Shown here: positions 1 through 6,126 of the stretch, in pieces
How the letters are laid out: the number at the start of each line of letters is the position of its first letter
Position numbering within the stretch: the stretch's first letter is position 1
DNA from: Chloroflexota bacterium
Lineage (GTDB): Bacteria > Chloroflexota > Limnocylindria > Limnocylindrales > CSP1-4
DNA length: 8,412 nt
NCBI GenBank assembly: GCA_021786265.1
Contig: JAJYNP010000239.1
Coordinates: forward strand, 1 to 8,412
Direction: 5' to 3'
Made by a program: the position numbers and the translations under genes
The notes under the pieces: generated by a model
Seen by the model: only the letters and a program-made list of their open reading frames with translations
Database searches by the model: none
Told to the model about the DNA's origin: nothing

Positions 1-595
1 GGCGGGCATGGCGCTGCTCGCGCTTGATCCGGCCGAGGAACTGCCGCATCGCGAGGTACAGGACGGGCGTCAGCGACATCGCGACGAGCGTGTACTGCCA
101 GTCGACCATCAGCATGATCAGGAGCATGCCGGCCAGCGTCAGCACGTTGTTGGTGACGGTCGGCACGGCGTTCACCATGACGCCCTGCACCGCCTGCACG
201 TCGCCGCCGAGCCGGCTCAGCAGGTCGCCGGTGACACGGCGCTGGTGGAAGGCGAGCGACTGGCCCTCGATGTGGCGGAAGAGATCGCGGCGGAGGTCGA
301 ACACGACGCGCTGGCCGGCCTGGGCCACGAGCCGGTCGGCGGCGTAGCGGAAGATGCCCAGCCAGACGGCGATCGCCAGCATGGTCAGCGCGAGGACGTC
401 GAGCCGGAGGCCCTGCTGCTGCGGGAGGAACCCGAGCCAGGCGGGCAGCGGCTGGCTGCCGATGACGTTGTCGAAGATCAGCTTCAGCGGCCACGGCTCG
501 AGCCACTGCATGGCGGCCTGGATCACGCTGGCGGCCAGCCCGGCGGCAAGCATGCCGCGGACGGGCCGCAGGTAGGGCGCGAAGCGGTGGATCAT
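1..595 (-). CDS. ABC exporter, N-terminal membrane domain (partial, runs off left edge)
   Basis: This gene reads leftward from ATG at 593-595 and is open for 198 codons to the window edge, so only the N-terminal part is present. The translation is typical of the type-1 exporter membrane domain (Pfam ABC_membrane; MsbA/LmrA-like half transporters). Hydrophobic segments lie at about residues 14-30, 65-82 and 138-178. The intracellular coupling region FDLRRDLFRHI (99-109) is followed by LAFHQRR and VTGDLLSRL (114-129). The ATP-binding domain would lie beyond the window. The start is supported by a 4-base ATGA overlap with the stop of the upstream glycosyltransferase and by a GGGAGG ribosome binding site about 8 bases before the ATG. 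As the last visible gene of a glycosyltransferase cluster it probably flips or exports the lipid-linked glycan made by its neighbours; that role is inferred. Drug or peptide export cannot be excluded from this fragment. Confidence 0.88.
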   Translation of the reverse strand, partial: MIHRFAPYLRPVRGMLAAGLAASVIQAAMQWLEPWPLKLIFDNVIGSQPLPAWLGFLPQQQGLRLDVLALTMLAIAVWLGIFRYAADRLVAQAGQRVVFDLRRDLFRHIEGQSLAFHQRRVTGDLLSRLGGDVQAVQGVMVNAVPTVTNNVLTLAGMLLIMLMVDWQYTLVAMSLTPVLYLAMRQFLGRIKREQRHAR

Positions 596-1764
596 GCGGC
601 GGTCCTCCCGGCGGACGTGGCGGCAGCCAGGATGCGGCGTGCGACGGCGCTCCAGGCGTGGGTGGAGGCCGCGCGCCGGCGGCCGCCGGCGGCCCGCTCG
701 GACGCCCGGGGATCGTCGAGCGCGTCGGCGAGCGCGACGGCCAGGGCGGCCGGGTCGCCGGGTGGCACCAGGCGTCCCCATCCGGCCAGCAGGTCCTCGA
801 TCGGGCCGAAGCGGGATGCCACCACGGGCCGCGCCGCGGCCATCGCTTCCACGACCTTGAGCGGCGAGAAGTAGAAGCCGACGCCCGACGCCGGCATGAC
901 GTACGGCGCGGTCGCGACGTCGAAGGCCGCCAGGTGGGCCGGCATCGCCGCGCTGGGCACCGGGCCCGCGAAGTGGACGCGCCCGGGAAGCGTGGCCGCG
1001 GCGACGGCCTCGAGCCCGGCGCGTTCCGGCCCGTCGCCCACGATCAGCAGGCGAAGCCGTGGGCGCCGGTCGGCGAGGTGCACCGCGGCCCCGAGCAGCA
1101 CGTCCACGCCGTGCCAGGGCTTCAAGCTCCCCGCGAAGCCGACTACATCGGCACCCTCGAGGCCGAAGGAACGGCGGACGTCGGCCGCCCGCGCCGGATC
1201 CGGCGCGAACCGCTCGACGTCGACGCCGTTCGGAACGACCGTCACGTGGGCGACACCGCGGGACCGCCCCCACTCCGCGAGCGGCGGGGACACGACCACG
1301 GCATGCGCGCCCAGCAGGGCGCGGCGCTCGAGCTGCTCGCCGAGGGTGGCGTCGGCGACGCCCTGGTAGCCGGCACGCTCGGCGGTCACGGGGGCGTTGA
1401 TCTCGACCAGGCGCGGGACGCCGAGGCGCCGCGCCAGGTCCGTGCCACCACCGGCGAACAGCGACAGCCGCTCGATCAGCAGGTCGGGGCCGAACGCGCG
1501 GATCGCGGGCTCTGCTTGCGCGAGGAACCGCTCGACGGCAGCGATCCGACCGGCGTCACCGCCCGGTCCGCGCCCCAGGGGACCGGGGTCGAGCACGGCC
1601 AGATCGACGCCGTCGGGTGCGGATCCGGCCGCACGCATGGCCACCAGCAGGACGCGGTTGCCGGCGCGCGCGAGGGCGCGGGTGATCTCGGCAACGTGGA
1701 CCGAGGCGCCCTTGACGCCCCCGACCGGGATTCCCGGGTCCGGAAGGAGGTAGGCGATCCTCAT
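592..1764 (-). CDS. GT4-type glycosyltransferase (second of two)
   Basis: A 390-aa GT-B fold glycosyltransferase of the GT4/RfaB type, expected to move a sugar from a nucleotide-sugar donor to an acceptor on the cytoplasmic side of the membrane. The N-terminal domain starts with a beta strand and a glycine-rich loop (MRIAYLLPDP, then GGVKGASVHV at 15-24). PNGVD at 178-182 marks the interdomain region, VGFAGSLKPWHGV (208-220) opens the C-terminal donor domain, IVGDGPER is at 241-248, and FSPLKVVEAMAAARPVVAS is at 299-317. The usual first Glu of the GT4 EX7E motif is not present (Tyr298 occupies that position), while Glu306 is kept; many GT4 members with a YFSPLK motif share this. I chose ATG 1764 over the longer upstream extension because it gives a normal family N-terminus, overlaps the preceding stop as ATGA, and has a GAGGAG site 7 bases upstream. 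The sugar and acceptor are unknown. Confidence 0.9.
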   Translation of the reverse strand: MRIAYLLPDPGIPVGGVKGASVHVAEITRALARAGNRVLLVAMRAAGSAPDGVDLAVLDPGPLGRGPGGDAGRIAAVERFLAQAEPAIRAFGPDLLIERLSLFAGGGTDLARRLGVPRLVEINAPVTAERAGYQGVADATLGEQLERRALLGAHAVVVSPPLAEWGRSRGVAHVTVVPNGVDVERFAPDPARAADVRRSFGLEGADVVGFAGSLKPWHGVDVLLGAAVHLADRRPRLRLLIVGDGPERAGLEAVAAATLPGRVHFAGPVPSAAMPAHLAAFDVATAPYVMPASGVGFYFSPLKVVEAMAAARPVVASRFGPIEDLLAGWGRLVPPGDPAALAVALADALDDPRASERAAGGRRRAASTHAWSAVARRILAAATSAGRTAA

Positions 1765-3215
1765 CGTGCCGCTCCTCGTTCGCGGATGCCGGCCTCCGGC
1801 AGGGGCCGCGACGGCATGGCCGCGGGGCGCGACGGCTGCGATCCGTCGGGGCTCGCCGCGTCGAGCAGGAGCCGGGCGACGCTTCGGACGGCGGAGGCTC
1901 GATCGAAGCGCTCGATCACGCGGGCGCGGCCGGCCGCGCCGACTCGGCGGGCGAGTGCCGGGTCCTCGACGAGACGGCCGATCCGGTCCGCCACGGCCGC
2001 CGGGTCGGACGGGGGCACGAGGAAACCCGTCACGCCGTCGACGACGGCCTCCGGGATCCCTGCAACGTCCGAGGCGACCACCGGGAGGCCGCTCGCCATC
2101 GCCTCCAGCACCACGTTCGGCACGCCGTCGCGGTCGCCATCGGCGAGGACCACGCTGCACTGGACGAACGCGTCGGCGTCACGGTACGCGGCCGCGACCG
2201 ACTCGTGGCTGCGGGCGCCATCGAAGGTGACGGCGCCCGCGATGCCGAGGGCCTGCGCTCGTGTCTCGAGGTCGGCGCGGAGGGGTCCCCCGCCGACGAT
2301 CCGGCACGTGACGGCGTGACCCCGTTGCACGAGGAGCGCGATCGCGTCGAGCAGCACGGGATAGCCCTTCTTCTCGACGAGCCTGCCGGCGGCGAGGAGC
2401 CGGAAGGGGCGCTCCCCGGCCGCGGAGAGCCCTCCGGCCGCGGGCTGCGCTTCGGCCGCGGAGTGAGTGGCGCCTGCGGAGTGAGTGGCGCCTGCGGAGT
2501 GAGTGGCGCCTGCGGAGGGCGCCTCGTCGGGCCGGAACCGGAGCGCGTCGACCCCGTGGTACTGGAGCCGGATGCGCTCTGCGGCGGGCCCCGCGATCGC
2601 GGCCAGGGCCGCCCGGGCGCTCTCCGAGCAGACCAGCATGAACTCCGCGGCCGCCGCCCGGCGGGCGAGCTGCTCCGGGTCCGACACGTAGATGTCCTTG
2701 GCGTGCGCGGAGAAACTGAACGGGCGCCCGGTCAGGAGATGGACCTGGTGGGCGGCTTCCGCGGGGCCGTGGGCGAACGCGGCATGGAGGTGCCGGGCGC
2801 CATCCTCGTCGAGCCGTGCCGCGAGGCTGCCGGCATCCAGGAAGTGCGACAGGGCCGCCCGGCGCTGTCGATGGCCGAACGCGTCGAGCAGGGTGTGCCC
2901 GTAGCGGGCCGGATGGGCCGTAGCGACGCGGACGTGGGCCGCCAGCGTCGAGCCGAGCCAGGCCAGGCGTGCGCGGACGCGGGGCTCGGGGCGCAGATAC
3001 GCGACGGCGCCACGGACCCGGGCGACGTCGGGCTGCACCAGGGGCTCGCGGGGATCGCGGATCGCGAACAGCCGGAGCGGCACGCCCGCGTCCTCGAGCC
3101 CGAGCACCTCGTCCAGGATGAACGTCTCGGACAGGCGTGGGAAGCGCTTCGTCAGGTACCCGACCGGGCGCGGGGGTACGTCCGGCGCCGCGTCAGGCGC
3201 GGGGAGACGGCTCAC
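1761..3215 (-). CDS. GT4-type glycosyltransferase (WcaL-like) with repeat linker
   Basis: A 484-aa GT-B glycosyltransferase. The N-terminal domain opens with GYLTKRFPRLSETFIL (19-34), followed by an FSFSAHAKDIY motif (166-176) seen in colanic-acid WcaL-type and exopolysaccharide glycosyltransferases. YHGVD (219-223) precedes the linker. The C-terminal domain has LLAAGRLVEKKGY (273-285), RIVGGGPLR (305-313) and VPNVVLEAMASGLPVVASDVAGIPE (365-389). The EX7E motif appears as Asp363-x7-Glu371. The linker at residues 231-266 is a six-residue repeat rich in Ser, Ala and Gly. The start is GTG at 3213-3215: it overlaps the upstream TGA as GTGA, and there is no later in-frame start before the conserved N-terminus. 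I see no Shine-Dalgarno site before it, so it probably depends on re-initiation after the upstream gene. The last 30 or so residues are Pro/Arg-rich and probably disordered. Donor and acceptor are unknown. Confidence 0.9.
   Translation of the reverse strand: MSRLPAPDAAPDVPPRPVGYLTKRFPRLSETFILDEVLGLEDAGVPLRLFAIRDPREPLVQPDVARVRGAVAYLRPEPRVRARLAWLGSTLAAHVRVATAHPARYGHTLLDAFGHRQRRAALSHFLDAGSLAARLDEDGARHLHAAFAHGPAEAAHQVHLLTGRPFSFSAHAKDIYVSDPEQLARRAAAAEFMLVCSESARAALAAIAGPAAERIRLQYHGVDALRFRPDEAPSAGATHSAGATHSAGATHSAAEAQPAAGGLSAAGERPFRLLAAGRLVEKKGYPVLLDAIALLVQRGHAVTCRIVGGGPLRADLETRAQALGIAGAVTFDGARSHESVAAAYRDADAFVQCSVVLADGDRDGVPNVVLEAMASGLPVVASDVAGIPEAVVDGVTGFLVPPSDPAAVADRIGRLVEDPALARRVGAAGRARVIERFDRASAVRSVARLLLDAASPDGSQPSRPAAMPSRPLPEAGIRERGAAR
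2418..2525. repeat. 18-bp tandem repeat array inside a glycosyltransferase linker
   Basis: Six head-to-tail units of 18 bp lie in register at 2418, 2436, 2454, 2472, 2490 and 2508. The stretch 2463-2516 is three perfect copies of GTGAGTGGCGCCTGCGGA; the outer units are degraded but keep a G-rich GCGG core at the same spacing. Because the unit is a multiple of three, each copy adds six residues (SAGATH in the perfect units) without shifting frame. The array encodes residues 231-266, between the two Rossmann domains of the glycosyltransferase. Perfect inner and decayed outer copies suggest expansion by slippage or unequal recombination. Confidence 0.9.
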
Positions 3216-4465
3216 GCCGGCACCGGGAGTGCCGCCGCCGGGATCGCACCCGCCGCCACCCCGATCGGCAGCGGGTGCCGGATCCGGCCCTGCTGCGCCA
3301 CGCGCGCCTCGGCGAGGAGGAGCTCGCGCAGGCGGGGCAAGCCGAGCCTGTCGAAGGGAACCGCGGAGCGCCGGGGCTCCTCGAGCGCGGCGGAGAGGGC
3401 GGCCGAGAGGCGGTCCTCGAGCGCGTCGCCCGCTGCGACCAGGCGCACCAGGCCGCGGTTTGCGAACAGCTCCGCGCGGATCGCCTGCTCGCGGCGTGGC
3501 CAGACCCGGGGCACGACGATGGTGGGCGTTCCGCTGGGGACCGCCTCCATCAGCGAGTTGTACCCGCCCATGGTCACCACCACGCTCGCCGCAGCCATCA
3601 CGCCCTCGAGTCCGGGGATGAACTCCTCGAGATGGCCGGCCTGGCTGCCGCGCACCTCGGTCTCCAGCAGCTCGCGCTCGCCACGCTCCATCAGCGGGCC
3701 GCTGACGAGCAGGCTCGGGAGGCCGTGCCGTTCGGACGCGGCGAGCGTCGCGCGCAGCACGTCGATGCCGTCGCCACCGCCACCCGCGGTGCCCAGCACG
3801 AACCGCATGTCGGGCGTCCAGCCCTCGATGGGGACCTGCGCGGCCGACGCCGGCTGGCGGCAGAGGTAACCGCAGTAGGTAGTGCGTGCGAGCGTCGCGT
3901 CGGGGATCCCGTACCCGCCCACGTCCACCAGGTCGCGACTGCCGTACACGGCGACGCGGTCGTAGACGTCCAGGAGGGTCCGGGCCACGTCCTGTTCGGA
4001 CCACGCGTGCCGCACCGCGGCCGGGTCGTCGACGACGTCGCGGAGCCCCAGGACGATCCGGGTGGCCGGCGACCAGCGGCGCAGCACGTCGAACACCGGG
4101 AGCAGCTCGCCCTTCATCCCCTGCGGCGCGTGGTCCACCAGGAACACGTCGGGCTCGAAGCGGCGGGCCACGTCGGCCATGATCGCCGTGCGTGCGCGGC
4201 GGACCACCGAGAACGGCAGCTGCGGGTTGCGCGCGGCGTACTCGTCGACGCCGGTCTTGACCACGGGGGGCAGCGGCACCAGGGTCAGGTTCCGCGGGAG
4301 GTGGAAGCGTGTCGCGACCGGCGAGCCGCTCAGCAGCACCACCTGCAGCCCAGGGACGTGCTCCAGCAGGTCCTCCGAGATGAGCACGTTGCGCCGGAGA
4401 TGCCCGAGGCCGTACGTGTCATGCGAGTAGAGAAGAAGACGCTGTATGCCGGGTCGCGTGTTCAT
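3212..4465 (-). CDS. MurG-like glycosyltransferase (COG4671 type)
   Basis: A 417-aa GT-B protein resembling the predicted glycosyltransferases of COG4671, distantly related to MurG/GT28. The N-terminus carries LLYSHDTYGLGHLRR (11-25), where His/Gly residues form the acceptor-side loop, and the donor domain carries VVVTMGGYNSLMEAVPSG (295-312) and TIVVPR (315-320), the MurG-like sugar-nucleotide binding region. GTAGGGGDG at 226-233 marks the start of the C-terminal domain. There is no signal peptide or membrane span, so it should work on the cytoplasmic face. ATG 4463-4465 is chosen because it overlaps the preceding stop as ATGA and has a GGAG site 8 bases upstream; the longer start at 4546 would overlap the epimerase by 85 bases. 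The tail from about 400 on is Ala/Pro-rich. No biochemical function is firmly known for this subfamily; a role in the same glycan as its neighbours is inferred from the operon. Confidence 0.87.
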   Translation of the reverse strand: MNTRPGIQRLLLYSHDTYGLGHLRRNVLISEDLLEHVPGLQVVLLSGSPVATRFHLPRNLTLVPLPPVVKTGVDEYAARNPQLPFSVVRRARTAIMADVARRFEPDVFLVDHAPQGMKGELLPVFDVLRRWSPATRIVLGLRDVVDDPAAVRHAWSEQDVARTLLDVYDRVAVYGSRDLVDVGGYGIPDATLARTTYCGYLCRQPASAAQVPIEGWTPDMRFVLGTAGGGGDGIDVLRATLAASERHGLPSLLVSGPLMERGERELLETEVRGSQAGHLEEFIPGLEGVMAAASVVVTMGGYNSLMEAVPSGTPTIVVPRVWPRREQAIRAELFANRGLVRLVAAGDALEDRLSAALSAALEEPRRSAVPFDRLGLPRLRELLLAEARVAQQGRIRHPLPIGVAAGAIPAAALPVPA

Positions 4466-5460
4466 GCCACTCGCTCCAAACGGTGGGACGGCCGAAGGGG
4501 CCGCGAAGGACGGGGGATGGACGTTCCGATGCGGTCGCGGATCCACGCCACTTCCCTGGCGTACCCTTCGGCGAACGGCACGCGGGGCCGGAAGCCGAGC
4601 AGGTCGCGCGCGCGGGCCAGGTCGGCCTCGGTGTGGCGGACGTCGCCCCGCGCGACGGCGCTGTGTTCCGCCCGGACGGGCCGGCCGACCAGCTCCTCGA
4701 GGAGCGCGACGGCCTCCAGCAGCGTGACGCGGGATCCGCCCCCGACGTTGATCGCGAGCCCGGCCACCGGGGCCGAAGACGCCAGCACGGTGGCCTCGAC
4801 GATGTCGTCGACGTAGGTGAAGTCGCGGCTCTGGCGACCGTCGCCGAGGATCTGCAGGGGCTGGCCGCGCAGGGCGGCCTCGCCGAACCGGCGCAGTGCC
4901 AGGTCGGGGCGCTGGTCCGGCCCGTAGACCGTGAAGTAGCGCAGCGCGACCGACTCGATCCGGTCGTCGTTCGCGGCCAGCCAGGCGCGCTCGGCGGCGA
5001 GCTTGGTGCGCCCGTACGGCGAGATCGGCGCCACCGGAGCCTCTTCACGGAACGGCAGCGCCGAGTTGCCGTACAGGGACGAGGACGAGGCATAGACGAG
5101 GCGCCGGACGGACCGGCTGCCCTGCGCTGCCGCGATGAGCCGCGCGGTAGCCTCCACGTTGTCGTGGTGGTAGCGGCCGCCGAGCCGGAAGCTCGGGCGA
5201 ACGCCGGGGCGGCCGGCGAGATGGAACACGACCTCGGCGCGGCGCACCAGGGGCTCGAGCGGCAGGTCGACGAGGTCGCCGGCCACCAGCCGGAACCGCC
5301 GGTGCCGGGAGAGCTCGGCGGCGCGCGCGAGCTTCTCCGACGGATCGTACGAGTCGGTGAAGCCATCTACGCCGATGACGGTCCAGCCGTCGGCCAGGAG
5401 GCGGCGGGCCAGGTGGGAGCCGATGAAACCGGCGGATCCGGTGACGAGGCAGGTGGACAT
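4462..5460 (-). CDS. NAD-dependent nucleotide-sugar epimerase/dehydratase
   Basis: A 332-aa extended short-chain dehydrogenase/reductase, the usual length for UDP-sugar 4-epimerases and related dehydratases. The NAD-binding GSAGFIGSH motif is at 8-16, an acidic residue ending beta-2 is at Asp32, and VFHLAG is at 78-83. The catalytic Ser lies in YASSSSLYG (123-131), and the Tyr/Lys pair is Tyr149 and Lys153 in SPYGRTK. RYFTVYGP (174-181) and RDFTYVDDI (212-220) are typical substrate-domain motifs. It probably supplies a UDP- or other NDP-sugar to the three glycosyltransferases that follow. Sequence alone does not separate UDP-glucose, UDP-GlcNAc and UDP-glucuronate epimerases or a dehydratase. 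The ATG abuts the upstream TGA with no gap, and an AGGAG site sits inside the end of the previous gene. The C-terminal 20 residues are basic and Pro-rich and overlap the next gene by 4 bases. Confidence 0.92.
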   Translation of the reverse strand: MSTCLVTGSAGFIGSHLARRLLADGWTVIGVDGFTDSYDPSEKLARAAELSRHRRFRLVAGDLVDLPLEPLVRRAEVVFHLAGRPGVRPSFRLGGRYHHDNVEATARLIAAAQGSRSVRRLVYASSSSLYGNSALPFREEAPVAPISPYGRTKLAAERAWLAANDDRIESVALRYFTVYGPDQRPDLALRRFGEAALRGQPLQILGDGRQSRDFTYVDDIVEATVLASSAPVAGLAINVGGGSRVTLLEAVALLEELVGRPVRAEHSAVARGDVRHTEADLARARDLLGFRPRVPFAEGYAREVAWIRDRIGTSIPRPSRPLRPSHRLERVA

Positions 5461-5985
5461 TCAGTCTCCTGGGGGTTCCGGGGTGGAGGTGGGCGAGTCG
5501 CCCCCGGGGGTCGGGGTCGGGGTCGCCGCGTCGGGCGCCGCGGTCTCGGCGGGCGCCGCGGTCGCCAGAGGCTCGATCGGGGGCGCCGGCGTCGGCTGCG
5601 GCGACGGGGACGGCTGGGCCGGCGGGGAGGGTGACGGCGTCGACGCCGGCGGTGGCTGGGTCGGCCGGGACGGCAGGCCGAGGAGCGGCGCCATCGCGGG
5701 TTCGTCCGCGCCGGGGCCGGAGATGGCCGGGAGCAGCCACGGTGCCACCGGGGCCGCGGCGGAGACCACGGCGTCCGGCGTCAGGGTCGGCGTGGAGACC
5801 CCGACGGATCTCGCGTCCACCCCCTGGGTGGGTGTCGGGGTGGGGGTGTCGACGATGACCGCGGGCGGGATGACCGACCCGGCGGGACTGGCCGTGGCAA
5901 CCATGACCACGACCAGGACGCCCAGCAAGGCCAGCGCACCGCCGATGACCGCGAGCACGCGCGTTTCGGGACGCAGGATCTTCAC
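5461..5985 (-). CDS. Single-pass Pro/Thr-rich membrane protein
   Basis: A 174-aa protein of unrecognised family. Residues 1-9 are basic, residues 10-31 form one clear hydrophobic span (VLAVIGGALALLGVLVVVMV), and the remaining 140 residues are a low-complexity extracytoplasmic tail of Thr-Pro, Ser-Pro and Ala-Pro runs, for example TPTPTPT at 47-53 and ATPTPTP at 154-160. No folded domain or catalytic motif is visible. The start is GTG at 5983-5985, preceded by a GAGGAG ribosome binding site; there is no ATG before the hydrophobic segment. It is the first gene of the glycan cluster and its stop touches the epimerase ATG, so it is probably co-transcribed with it. Such Pro/Thr-rich tails are common in Chloroflexota and often act as wall-spanning spacers or glycosylation targets. 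A role as scaffold or acceptor of the glycan is speculation. A high-GC reading frame can mimic such composition, but the membrane span, ribosome site and exact junction argue for a real gene. Confidence 0.75.
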   Translation of the reverse strand: MKILRPETRVLAVIGGALALLGVLVVVMVATASPAGSVIPPAVIVDTPTPTPTQGVDARSVGVSTPTLTPDAVVSAAAPVAPWLLPAISGPGADEPAMAPLLGLPSRPTQPPPASTPSPSPPAQPSPSPQPTPAPPIEPLATAAPAETAAPDAATPTPTPGGDSPTSTPEPPGD

Positions 5986-6036
5986 GACGCTCCTCGTTCC
6001 AGGCGGCGGTGCCGCCTCCGTCAGCGAGGAGCGTCG
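5985..6036 (-). promoter_or_regulatory. Nested inverted repeat masking the ribosome site of the first cluster gene
   Basis: Two perfect 12-base arms, CGACGCTCCTCG at 5985-5996 and CGAGGAGCGTCG at 6025-6036, enclose a second perfect hairpin of 7-bp arms (6001-6007 and 6011-6017) with a 3-base loop. In the minus-strand transcript the downstream outer arm contains the GAGGAG ribosome binding site and ends on the G of the GTG start codon, so the folded RNA would hide the initiation site. It could be a translational switch, or act at the DNA level as a long operator. The structure is seen directly; the function is inferred. Confidence 0.6.
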
Positions 6037-6126
6037 CGGTCGCGGATGAACGCTCGATGGAAACCCGGTGAGAGAAGTCTCATGGAACGGGTTCCCGGCC
6101 GCTCGCGATGGCGGGCGAGCGGCGGT
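5986..6126. other. Intergenic region between synthetase and glycan cluster
   Basis: This 141-base stretch separates two same-strand units and is the only sizeable gap near the cluster head, so a cluster promoter would be expected here. It holds the stem-loop after the synthetase, the nested repeat next to the GTG start, and between them a 12-base palindrome GGAACGGGTTCC (6084-6095) and a small TGAGA/TCTCA hairpin (6069-6082). I found no convincing -35/-10 pair on the minus strand, so the promoter is unassigned and read-through from the synthetase remains possible. Confidence 0.5.
6098..6123 (-). terminator. Terminator-like hairpin after the acyl-CoA synthetase
   Basis: A perfect 9-bp GC-rich stem (GCCGCTCGC at 6098-6106 and GCGAGCGGC at 6115-6123) with an 8-base loop begins 3 bases after the synthetase stop in the direction of transcription. 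No T-run follows, so it is not a textbook intrinsic terminator, but stem-only terminators are usual in very GC-rich genomes. Confidence 0.45.

Noticed and set aside
1765..2160. N-terminal extension of the second GT4 enzyme up to 2160
   Set aside because: The added residues are Arg/Gly-rich without motifs and lie inside the preceding gene; ATG 1764 has a ribosome site, an ATGA overlap and the family-typical first strand.
3216..4004. N-terminal extension of the first GT4 enzyme up to 4004
   Set aside because: It is antisense-like low-complexity sequence within the MurG-like gene in another frame; the conserved N-terminus begins just after GTG 3215.
5461..5860. Low-complexity G/C tracts in the Pro/Thr-rich gene as a DNA-level repeat or CRISPR-like array
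   Set aside because: No fixed-length unit or spacer structure is present; the pattern follows codons for Pro, Thr, Ser and Ala.
6084..6095. GGAACGGGTTCC palindrome as an operator or ECF-type -35 element
   Set aside because: It is short, and no matching -10 element at 16-17 bases is present on the minus strand; a chance palindrome is likely.
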